38,853 nt of DNA from Perkinsus marinus ATCC 50983 (Eukaryota > Perkinsozoa > Perkinsida > Perkinsidae). This document shows, piece by piece, positions 10,520 through 20,099 of this stretch. The stretch covers positions 141,896 to 180,748 of the forward strand of contig NW_003213014.1 in the NCBI RefSeq assembly GCF_000006405.1, written 5' to 3'. The notes under the pieces are model-generated. The model was not told the DNA's origin. It did not search any database and worked only from the letters and a program-made list of their open reading frames with translations. A program made the translations under genes and the position numbers. Within the stretch, counting starts at the first letter, position 1. Each line of letters begins with the position of its first letter.

Positions 10520-12880
10520 ATGAGTGATGCGTCATCTAGAGCGACAGAGGAGGATCTTTTCCCTAAGCCGAATCCAGATCTTCCCGGCACTGCAGCGCTC
10601 AGACAGGAGAATTATATAACCAGGAGTCGACCTGATGGTTTCAGAATGGACAATGATGCCATTGAGCTGCCTTATGAGAAGGAAGCGAGTGATGGAGGAG
10701 CACCTAATTCCCAAAAAGGGTCGGACGACCAGGAGTATAAAGATGGTAATGCGGGACTTCGGATTGTGTTGAATCAACGAGATAATGTGAGTAGAAAGAC
10801 ATTCTGAGAGCGTCCAATAAGCCTAGTATCACCGGGAGGTTCGAAAGCTCAGTTGGACGCAGGAATATTTATCGAGTGTTGAATCAGATCTCAGAGTCAT
10901 CACTATTGGCCTCAGTTCGGCTGCCTCGTGTGAGTGAGAAGGTTCTGCCATCCTTGGTGGCGGTTCAATACGACTCTGGATATTGGCTGTCCATGGTCGA
11001 GCGACTAGGCTACGACCAAGCAGTATACTGCGGTGACGCCGGCCCTAATCTCGAGTCCCTCTTGCGGTATTTTGATTGTACAGCGACAGGGATGTTGCGA
11101 GTGGTAATAACTTCTATGATTCGTTCCGTTCTGATGATCGGTTTCTCACCGCGGTTTCATCGAACATCCTTAGCGATCCATGAGACCTATCTTTCAGTTT
11201 GACATGTTCGATCAAGATCACGATTCGGAGATGTCGCCATCCGAAGTTGCTCGCGGCCTCCGCCAGCAAGCTCTGTATACGAAGCATTCTGCGGAGTCCG
11301 ACCAGGCTTTTCATGAACTATGCGGCATTCTCATAAGCCGCGGTCTCAAAGGGACCGTGGAGGGTAACCCTGAAGAGCGTATTATAAAGCCTCCAGAATT
11401 CGTGGCTGCTCTCAAGTGTTTGAGGATGGCAGCCCTGCTCCACGCCCCTGAGCAGGCGAAGCAAATCAGGATACATATTTACGAATACCGAGAGGATTTC
11501 CTCTATAGCCGGAACCCCTTGGAGGATCCGGTATCGTTCCTATTCCGACCAACTGCTATGTCCAGAGTGCTCAACACTAAGAAGATCCAAAAACCGTTCA
11601 GGGTCCGTTGGCTTCATTCTCATGATCCGTCACAAGCTGCTGTGCTGGGTCTCGCTATCAAATACGGTTTGGACCCCCGGTTTGTATTGGATGTCTTCAC
11701 GCTATGGCGCGAGGGGGCTAAAGTCGATCATATCTTTGGGTACAGGCCGACAGGTCGCGGAGAGACGCGGATAACTCGGAAGAATCCGCCATTGTGGTCC
11801 ATTATTATCATACCAGTACTGCGGCTTACTCAAACCAGTCGCAATACTCTGCGGCCATGGCAATCGTGGAGAAGGCAGAAACTGCGAAAGGATTTGCCGA
11901 AAGTCGATAAGACGGTTGAACCACCTATTGTGAAAGTGGAAGTCGAGCAATGCAACCTGGCGATGTTCGTAACGGGTAAAGCCGAAGGTGGTACGCTGAT
12001 CAGCTTCTCCAGCGAGTGGGTTACTCTATGCAAAACCGGTACTGATCGGGATGATGAGGACACAAAGGGTAGTAATGGTAAGTCGAAGGGGCATTGGTGG
12101 AGTAAGAAAACACCAGCCAAGGAGATGATTGATGAAGAAAAGACGGAGTCGACCGCCGACAGTCGTACATGGACGAGGTTCCGAACTCTAACGCATACTA
12201 TTACTGATTGGGAGACTATGTCATACGATATGAGTATTTTCCGTAATGCTCTGGGCAATCTGAAGACTTCCTATAGCAATGTGAGAACTGGTGATACCCA
12301 CACCTTACTCTTCAAGATCTTGTGTGATATAACTGAAGACTACATATTGGTTGGACAAGCTTACGATGCATCTTTGTCTGTACTGCAGAGGAGGCTTGAT
12401 AGAGAGATGGATAAGTTCTATCAGAAGGACGTCAAACGGCTGCGTAAGATCGTCAGGCAACTTGGTCAACTTTATCGAATGGTGAGACCCGTCTTAGACG
12501 TTCTGGAAACTGCCGTCAGCTACAGACATTGGAGTCCCGACTCGCAGATGTATACCTCTGATATTCGGAGCAACACTCATCGATTTCTCGAGGAATCTTT
12601 GGCGTTGAGGGAGAACGCCAGGATGATGCTCGAGCAATATCGACAGTATTGCGAATCTAAGACGAGCAATATCTTGTATGTTCTCACTCTGGTTACAACC
12701 ACCTTCGTTCCCGGGCAGTTTCTCACAGGTGTCTACGGTATGAATTTCCAGAATCCTGTAACGGGTGATCCGGGAATGCCTGAGCTGATGTGGAAGTATG
12801 GATACTTGTATTTCTGGCTGCTTCTGCTCACCATCACGAGCTTGATTTTCTTCCTCTACCGAAAGAAGAAGTGGATCTAA
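10520..12880 (+). CDS. CorA-type divalent cation channel with EF-hand, copy 1
   Basis: Three exons, 10520-10745, 10916-11103 and 11198-12880, give 698 residues. The exon 1 donor (GAT G|GTAATG) was chosen because copies 2 and 3 have the same phase-1 donor after an Asp codon. An EF-hand loop (DQDHDSEMSPSE, about residues 143-154) begins just after the exon 2/3 junction. A long cytoplasmic helical domain follows, then two membrane helices at the C-terminus with the signature YGMN (GMN about 652-654), MPEL, and a basic end RKKKWI. CorA/Mrs2/Alr1 proteins form pentameric Mg2+ channels, and GMN forms the selectivity filter. An EF-hand suggests Ca2+ control, which is inference. Exon 1 is unlike that of copies 2 and 3, and the linker near residues 423-456 also differs. 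Downstream sequence to 13200 is partly shared with copy 2. Confidence 0.92.
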
Positions 12881-13410
12881 ATTGCGTGGCTACTCATAGT
12901 TCCTTCAGACTCGCTCGTTGGCGTTTTCTTGTTCTTACTGGCCACACTGTGGCCGCCATGATCGCTCTCTGGCCTGGCCGTGGCGACTACACTATATGAT
13001 TGTCGTGATAGTAGCCTTTTCTCCTGTGTCTGCTGGAATTTCTTTATGGCGGTCATTCAGAAGTATCGAAAGGTGTTACCATTGTTACAAGCTGTCCTGT
13101 TATCTTTTGCACTACACTGGAGGTTTCACTGGGTTAACCCCAACACAATGTTACTGTGTTGCAAGTGCTTCACTAATGGTAACGACTATAGCGTTATGAG
13201 GATCTAGTTGGTTCCTCCCTGATCAAGGCCCTTTCTGCAATGTGTAGCTTCTGAGCTTGCTGGATGGCAGCGTCAAGATGAGCAGAGGGTCCATGGTTAG
13301 GCACTCGCACAACTTTAAGTCATTACAACACAGTATGGCTCTGGTAGAGATGGGATAGCCGCCATCGAGCGGAATCGGTCCACCTAATTGAGTATAGTTG
13401 TGTATGGTTC
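12881..13410. other. 3' flank of CorA gene 1
   Basis: No gene was recognised. Part of it (TTTCACTGGGTTAA near 13123) matches the 3' flank of CorA copy 2 near 18885, so the duplication reaches past the stop codon. A small hairpin, CAACACA-ATGTTAC-TGTGTTG, lies near 13140-13160. The right end grades into 47-bp-type minisatellite. Confidence 0.5.
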
Positions 13411-13560
13411 AGATCGGGATAGGTGTATGGTTAGGATCGTGATGGCATAGCTGCCCTCTAATGGGATAGATGGATGGTTAAGATCGTGATGGCATAGCTG
13501 CCCCCAAATAGGATAGGTGTATGGTTAAGATCGTGATGGCATGACTGCCCTCGAGTGGGA
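13411..13560. repeat. Short 47-bp minisatellite array (about 3 units)
   Basis: Three units with the core GATCGTGATGGCATAGCTGC, spaced 47 bp apart, the last running into the border segment shared with the array at 15362-15990. This marks the left edge of module C. Confidence 0.85.
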
Positions 13561-13614
13561 TCGGATTCTCTTATTCAGTATGGTTGTGCACAGTCGAGAT
13601 CGGGCTGGTATTGA
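13529..13614. repeat. Minisatellite border segment (copy 1)
   Basis: An 86-bp stretch ending GGGCTGGTATTGA that is repeated at 15964-16049 with only a few substitutions. In both places it forms the right end of a 47-bp array, so the two arrays share a common edge. Beyond it the two flanks are unrelated. Confidence 0.85.
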
Positions 13615-13745
13615 GAGGGAAGAGCGAGCTAGTCGTGTGGTGGAGACTGAAATAATAACGGCAGCGGCTTGTGATCATCATGCTTATAATCACTGGCAGT
13701 TTCTGATTTCAGAGTATCCGAACTTGTTTGGCCCGGGATTCTGTA
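13603..13745 (+). pseudogene. Short 3' remnant of the 3123-5564 gene (copy 3)
   Basis: Only the tail of the last exon is recognisable: a frame reading GIEREERASRVVE, matching GIEREERANRVVE of the parent, then changes that destroy the end. The following bases (near 13670-13740) match the parent's 3' flank (CACTGGCAGTTTCTGA). It is too short and too altered to be functional. Confidence 0.65.
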
Positions 13746-14196
13746 GTGGTAATTAGTTTTGCGCTGGTCTTCTTCGTGTATCGCTTCCTGATGCTTCTCA
13801 ATCTCGTTCTTAGTACCGACGAACGAGCGGATGATTCGCTCGGAGTCCGAGCTTCGTAAGTGTTAGTGACAGCTGTTGGTGATATCTGTACTGTGCGTGG
13901 TATTCAGGTGCCTCGATCATATTTTCGGGCGGGCGCTGGTTCGGCGCAAGATACTAATTGATGATCGGTGCCAATTGGAGGGAGTTTGAAAACGCAATTC
14001 GGAGCGAGCTCAGGTTTACGACAACTATTTCAACATGCAATCGTGCAGACATGTCAGAGGCCAATCGACACTTCTTGGATAGACGTCGTGGTGTGATGGC
14101 TGTATCTGAGATGTATCATGGGTACCGTGGACTTATAATACTTGAATCATTGATAATGCGTACTAGTGACTCTATAGTGTATGCGACTATGTTCTC
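13746..14196. other. Convergent spacer of module C
   Basis: Diverged counterpart of 5600-6061 and 8150-8619, including GGGCGGGCGCTGGTTCGGCG near 13928. No gene was recognised. Confidence 0.5.
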
Positions 14197-14765
14197 TTAC
14201 CTCTCCCCTTTCTCCAGATCCACGTTCTCCGGCATCTGTATGGACGGCCGGTTCAATGAACTCTTGAGCAGCCACACTTGAACGACGCTGACGATAAGGC
14301 CAACCACCGATACGCCGAGGACGACTCCCAATAACGCGGTTGAACAACCACGGGGAGCCGTGCCTTCGTCGTCTGCAGATGGCTCGTTGTCAACCACGGC
14401 GGTTCTGAGGGAATATGGACTTACAATGTGATAAAGGCTCCCAAATAGAAAAGAGCAAGTAGCAATAAGACTTACTCATTATTGCCAATGGTTTCGTTCT
14501 TCGGTTCCTCGGGAGCCCTCGTGGACCATGTCGGGTCGTCACCAGTGGTGGCCAGTTGGATGGGGGGTTCGATAGTGATCCCACTCCAGTCCAACGGGTT
14601 ACCAACGGGCGTCGACTCGACCGGGGGATCGAGGACTATTCCAGTCAAGTCAAACTGGCCTCCAAGCGGGGACGGTTCGCCTGGAGGATCCAAAGTGACG
14701 CTGCTCCAGTCGATTTCGCCCGTGGTGGAGCCAAAGAGGAATATCAAGGCGAAGAAGGATTGCAT
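14197..14765 (-). CDS. Repeat-bearing single-pass membrane protein, copy C (three repeats)
   Basis: Exon 1 is 14476-14765 and exon 2 is 14197-14404, giving 165 residues. The leader is MQSFFALIFLFGSTTG. The repeats read IDWSSVTLDPPGEPSPLGGQ, then FDLTGIVLDPPVE and LDWSGITIEPPIQ types. Compared with copies A and B, 54 nt (18 residues, nearly one repeat) are missing in frame, so the last repeat is fused with the linker that follows. The membrane helix (LLGVVLGVSVVGLIVSVVQV) and tail (DLEKGER) are conserved. A longer frame upstream would begin at TTG, so I chose ATG 14763-14765; TTTCAG on the reverse strand (AG at 14786-14787) lies 20 bases before it. In-frame length change with conservation of both ends suggests selection on the protein. 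Function is unknown. Confidence 0.75.
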
Positions 14766-15361
14766 TTTCCAGTACAATGGGAGTACTGAAATTCACAAGA
14801 ACGGTCGTAGTGGGAATAACGGAGCGATCGCGGGTGTTCGGGGATGCATGTTCATGCAAATTGTTGAAGGCAATGTGCAAGACGCAGTAAGTCATCAAGG
14901 AGCACGGCGCTCGATTTCCGACGGGAATTTTGAGCTCACGGCCAGTGGGGACTCACTATTGCTGACCTTCTGGTGTGTCCTCGAGAAACAGGGCGGTATT
15001 GTACTGGGAGTAAAAAGTGTCGCGCGATTCGCGTGATTAAGCGTGATGTACGTTGATCCTTGAAGGACCACAGTAACTCTATGAGCAGTGTGTGATGAAC
15101 GTGCTCGTAGGTATTCGAGGCAACTTCTCGCGATATCAGGCTCGTGCTATGTGTCTCGCCAAGTTACATCTCGTACGGAGATTCTCGGCTGACTGGTCTG
15201 TTTGAGTGCAACTGGAATCCCGGGCGTGCGCTGGTTGAAGGAATGATGCGTATTGATGATCAGGCCTGATAGTTGCTTACTTCCATATAATTCTGCTTCA
15301 GCCACTTGTGGCATTTGAGTTCTGTGGAGAGAGTTAGCCAATTTTAGAGCCGCCCTCAAAC
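14766..15361. other. 5' flank of membrane-protein gene C
   Basis: Diverged counterpart of 6673-7312, ending with CACTTGTGGCATTTGAGTTC near 15302 and then the minisatellite. No gene was recognised. Confidence 0.5.
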
Positions 15362-15990
15362 GGGATTGGTGTACGGTCCATATCGCATGGCATATATGGA
15401 ATATCGAATGGCATAGCTGCCCCCAAATAGGATGGGTGGATGGTTAAGATCGTGATGGCATAGCCGCCCCCAAATAGGATAGGTGGATGGTTAAGATCGT
15501 GATGGCATAGCCGTCCTTAAATGGGATAGGTGTATGGTTAAGATCGTGATGGCATAGCCGCCGCCAATAGGATAGGTGTATGGTTAAGATCGTGATGGCA
15601 TAGCCGTCCTTAATGGGATAGGTGTATGGTTAAGATCGTGATGGCATAGCCGCCCCCAAATAGGATAGGTGTATGGTTAAGATCGTGATGGCATAGCCGC
15701 CCCCAAATAGGGTAGGTGTATGGTTAAGATCGTGATGGCATAGCCGCCCCCAAATAGGATAGGTGTATGGTTAAGATCGTGATGGCATAGCCGCCCCCAA
15801 ATAGGGTAGGTGTATGGTTAAGATCGTGATGGCATATCCGCCCCCAAATAAGATAGGTGTATGGTTAAGATCGTGATGGCATAGCTGCCCCCCAAAAAAG
15901 ATAGGTGTATGGTTAAGATCGTGATGGCATAGCTGCCCCCAAATAGGATAGGTGTATGGTTGAGATCGTGACGGCATGACTGCCCTCGAG
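15362..15990. repeat. 47-bp minisatellite array (about 13 units)
   Basis: Tandem units with the core GATCGTGATGGCATAGCCGC and an AATAGGATAGGTGTATGG second half, mostly 47 bp with one or two short-deletion units (near 15560 and 15610). This is the longest array of the family in the window. Apparent reverse-strand frames here are simply the repeat read in different phases. Confidence 0.93.
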
Positions 15991-16049
15991 TGGGATCGGA
16001 TTCTCTCATTCAGTATGGTTGTGCACAGTCGAGATCGGGCTGGTATTGA
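15964..16049. repeat. Minisatellite border segment (copy 2)
   Basis: Second copy of the 86-bp border at 13529-13614; see there. After it the sequence passes into the 5' flank of CorA gene 2, which shows no gene up to 16302. Confidence 0.85.
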
Positions 16050-16258
16050 TGGGTAATGGATCTCCCATTTTGAGAATTAACTTTCTTGCAATGTTACTGT
16101 TAGAACGCATCGACCATGTTCCTGTCTTACTGCAAGTTATTCAGAGTTGATTACCGCACCGTGCGGTGATCGATATCGGAGTTCGCTGATTCGCATGTGG
16201 AAAGCCTGGGAACCTTACGACTCGACCGTTGAGATCATCTGTTGTACCTCTGTCTGTC

Positions 16259-16302
16259 AGGGTTTATGACATAAGTTCTTTGTCTCCGCATCATTGGCCA
16301 AT
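16259..16302 (+). promoter_or_regulatory. Candidate acceptor AG and short 5' UTR of CorA gene 2
   Basis: CTGTCTGTCAG ends at 16260 and is followed by GGTTTATG. CorA copy 3 has TTTACTGTTAG followed by the same GGTTTATG (AG at 20068-20069). The shared pyrimidine-AG a few tens of bases before the ATG fits a trans-splice (or 5' UTR intron) acceptor. No transcript evidence is available here. Confidence 0.4.
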
Positions 16303-18748
16303 ATGTTCGCATCCAGCCATCCCACTGTGGGATACCGGGAGACTGACAGGGAGAGTGAAGAGGAACTTCATCTTAGAGCACCAGTTGCTGGTAGTGAATT
16401 CACTGAAGGAGGCCCTGTCAACGACATAGACATATCCGTTGATAGTAAGATTGGGGGGAGCGGTGTCGCCGCTATGTCTTTCATGTGATGATCTTTCCGC
16501 ACGAGTCTACTCGAGACAGAGGCAGTCTGGAATCCAGACTCTGGATGACACTATGCTAACAAATGGGTCTGCGTGAAGGTTCTGTTTCTTTGGTGAAATG
16601 CATAAGATTAGGAAGCACTACGCAACGTTCCTTATCTTTCTAAGCACGTTTCTGAAACGTCTTTCCACGTTGCCCCTCGAGTTGAGACCTAGAGTTGAGA
16701 TTCGCGAGTGTCCCTCTTCTTCTCTATTCTGATGCTAGAGCATCGCTCTAAGTTCGCATCGATGCCTAAGTAGGCAACAACCGTTATCATCCAACGCCTT
16801 TCAGCCCGTCCTCCCCGAATGAGTGAAGAAGTCCAGTCGTCCGTTGTGGCAGTTCAACACGATTCTGAATTCTGGCTGTCCATGGTTGAGAGACTAGACT
16901 ATGACCAAGCAGTATACTGCAATGACGATGGCCTTAATTTCGAGTCCCTTTTGCGATACTTTGACTGTACAGCCACAGGGATGCTGCGCGTGGTAATATC
17001 GATAGGGCCTCCCGACTCTGCTCTGGGGCCTCAGATGAGAGTTGTGGCGAGCCTTGACGCTCTCTTCTCAGTTCGATATGTTCGATCAAGATCACGACTC
17101 GGAGATGTCAGCATCGGAGGTTGCCCGTGGTCTCCGTCAGCAAGCTCTATATACGAAGCATTCGGCAGAGTCTGATCTGGCCTTCCATGAACTGTGTGGG
17201 ATTTTGGCAAGCAGGGATCCCAGAGGAGTTCTGGATGACAACCCTGAAGAACGGATTATCAAACCTCCGGAATTCATGGCAGCTCTGAAGTGTCTGAGAA
17301 TGGCAGCTCTGCTTCATGCACCTGAGCAGGCGAAGCAAATCAGGATACATATTCACGAATACCGAGAGGATTTCCTCTATAGCCGAAACCCCTTGGAGGA
17401 TCCGGTGTCGTTCCTGTTCCGACCAACTGCTATGTCCAGAGTGCTCAACACTAAGAAGATCCAAAAAACGTTCAGGGTCCGTTGGCTTCATTCTCATGAT
17501 CCGTCACAAGCTGCTGTGCTGGGTCTCGCTATCAAATACGGTTTGGACCCCCGGTTTGTATTGGATGTCTTCACGCTATGGCGCGAGGGGGCTAAAGTCG
17601 ATCATATCTTTGGGTACAGGCCGACAGGTCGCGGAGAGACGCGGATAACGCGGAAGAATCCGCCATTGTGGTCCATTATTATCATACCAGTACTGCGGCT
17701 TACTCAAACCAGTCGCAATACTCTGCGCCCATGGCAATCGTGGAGAAGGCAGAAGCTGCGGAAAGATTTGCCGAAAGTCGATGAGACGGTTGAAGCACCT
17801 ATTGTAAAGGTGGAAGTCGAGCAATGCAACCTAGCGATGTTTGTAACGGGTAAAGCCGAAGGTGGTACACTCATCAGCTTCTCCAGCGAGTGGGTTACGC
17901 TATGCAAAACCGGGACTGATCGGGACGATGATGATATGAGAGGTATAAACAATAGGACGCCGAAACACTGGTGGACTAAGAAAATATCGAGTCAGGAGAC
18001 TGTTGATGAGGGGAAGTCCACCACCGACAGTCGCACATGGACGAGATTCCGCACTTTCACGCACACCATTACTGATTGGGAGACGATGTCATACGATATG
18101 AGTATTTTCCGTAATGCCTTGGGCAATCTGAAGACTTCCTATAGCAATGTGAGAACTGGTGATACCCACACCTTACTCTTCAAGATCTTGTGTGATATAA
18201 CTGAAGACTACATATTGGTTGGACAAGCTTACGATGCATCTTTGTCTGTACTGCAGCGGAGGCTCGAAAGAGAGATGGATAAGTTCTATCAGAAGGACGT
18301 CAAACGGCTGCGGAAGATCGTCAGGCAACTTGGTCAACTTTATCGAATGTCGAGACCCGTCTTAGACGTTCTGGACACTGCCGTGGGCTACAGATATTGG
18401 AGTCCCGACTCGCAGATGTATACCTCTGATATTCGCAGCAACACTCATCGATTCCTGGAGGAATCGTTGGCGTTGAGAGAGAACTCCAGGATGATGCTCG
18501 AGCAATATCGACAATACTGCGAGTCTAAGACGAGCAATATCTTGTATGCCCTAACTCTGGTTACGACAACATTCGTTCCCATGCACTTTCTTACAGGTAT
18601 CTACGGTATGAACTACCAGAATCCCACAACCGGTGATCCAGGAATCCCTGAGCTGATGTGGACATATGGATATTTGTATTTCTGGTTGCTTCTGCTCACC
18701 ATAAGTAGTCTAATATTCTTTCTATACCGGAAGAAGAAGTGGATCTAG
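16303..18748 (+). CDS. CorA-type divalent cation channel with EF-hand, copy 2
   Basis: Exons 16303-16444, 16805-16992 and 17072-18748 give 668 residues. The start is the ATG of MFASSHPTVGYRE; copy 3 starts MFASSQSTVGYRE, which supports it. Introns are 360 and 79 nt. The EF-hand loop is DQDHDSEMSASE. The channel end reads VPMHFLTGIYGMNYQNP with GIPEL in place of GMPEL, and the second helix ends RKKKWI. Copies 1 and 3 have VPGQFLTGVYGMNFQNP and GMPEL at the same place, so copy 2 differs right at the pore mouth. Its linker (NNRTPKHWWTKKISSQETVD) matches copy 3 and not copy 1. The protein probably sits in a cell or organelle membrane moving Mg2+ or a related ion; the location is not shown by the sequence. 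Confidence 0.92.
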
Positions 18749-20099
18749 ATTTTCAGCTTCTCACTGCTAGTCCCTTCATACTTACTCGTTGGCATTTTCC
18801 CGTTCTCGCACATCGTAGTCGCACTATTATCTGGTCGTTGCAACTTTTGATTATCGTTATATAATGTCATACGCCCTACTTGAGATTTCACTAGGTTAAT
18901 CCTCGTATAATATCATTACATTACAAGTGTTGCATTATGAACAGGGACTGTGAAGCCAAATGGGTCCAGTCTGTGTCTGCTGTGATGTTAAGCATTCGAG
19001 AAGCACAGATTTAAATCACGGCAATCAACGCTTGTGAGTCATCTTATGCTGCGGGAAAAATCGCAGAGCAGCAGCGATGGTGGGTTAGCTACCGCCACAA
19101 GAAGTTGGTTGGTTGGTTGTTAGCCACGAGGCTCGACAAAGAGATCTGAACGGAAACTACCACCTACGACCGATGGATCTTATTCATACGTTCCGTATCT
19201 CGCTCACTGCCGTTCGTGTGGCGAGAATCGTTTTCTCTGAACGTGTCGTACTGTACTAAACATCGCATTAGTGTAACTTGTCTCATGAACCCTTGACGAG
19301 TCATCGCCCTTATCTCAACTGGAAGAGGTACTACTATCAATACAATATATCAAAGAAGATTAATACCACCACATGATGCACTCCATGGTAACCGCGCCGT
19401 GGACGAATTCTTTCTGGACAAAGCGAGTTGAAACTCCCGTCGTGAAGGTAATATAGGTACACTTTATCCCCATGTTCCTTGAATCAAATTTGGAATTCAG
19501 AATCGATTCGAGCATCGTATGAGAAGCGGTTCTGGATTCCAGAATCTGGAATCGATTCTGAGTTCCGAAATCGGTTTGTTGAACGACCCCTATGTTACAA
19601 GGACCAAGCTCCGGGCGAGCGCCAAAACGATGAAGTTGGGTTTGTGCTCAAGTCAATTCAAGTCCGTTGCATTTTCTTGAGTGCAGCAACTTATATCGTC
19701 TCACTCAAACTTTCCTCATTTCGTCAGAGCCACTGATCACCCGTGTCGACGGGTACTGTGATGACACACGCAAAGTTCCCATTTTGGGAAAGCGGGTCAG
19801 AAATCTTTAGCAAACTCAAAAGAGTTTACCTGCTTATCTACATGTTTGTGTCTAGACTTATTGTGCAGTATTCAGCCTTCAACCAGTCTCGATAGTTACC
19901 GCGCTATCTAAAACCATCGGCCTACCTGAGGTATCCACTTGAGATATTGCTCATGCTGTTTGGTTATAGCTCATGCGATCAGATACTGTTGTCCGAGTGT
20001 GATCGTAGGTCATTTATGCAACGTGTTATGCAACGCCACGGGCCTCATTCAGCTTGCCTTTACTGTTAGGGTTTATGTTTCCCCTCATCGTTAATAAAT
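18749..20099. other. Spacer between CorA genes 2 and 3
   Basis: About 1.35 kb. The first 200 bp are 3' flank partly shared with CorA gene 1. The rest shows no recognisable gene; a frame at 19479-19736 is non-conserved and runs through a foldback element (19492-19566). A candidate acceptor (AG at 20068-20069) lies 30 bases before the start of CorA gene 3. Confidence 0.55.
19492..19566. repeat. Inverted repeat, 18-bp arms
   Basis: GGAATTCAGAATCGATTC at 19492-19509 pairs with 19549-19566, with one mismatch in 18. The 39-bp loop between them contains further GGATTCCAGAATC-like palindromic pieces. It may be a small foldback element or a decayed repeat. Confidence 0.65.

Noticed and set aside
10746-10807. 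Extension of CorA gene 1 exon 1 to the stop at 10805-10807 or a donor at 10787
   Set aside because: The donor at 10787 gives the wrong phase for exon 2. The donor at 10746 gives the same phase-1 junction as copies 2 and 3.
17042-17071. Start of CorA gene 2 at TTG 17042 within one long frame
   Set aside because: These bases are the end of an intron. Exons 1 and 2 upstream join in phase and are conserved in all three copies, and the frame before the acceptor is unrelated between copies.
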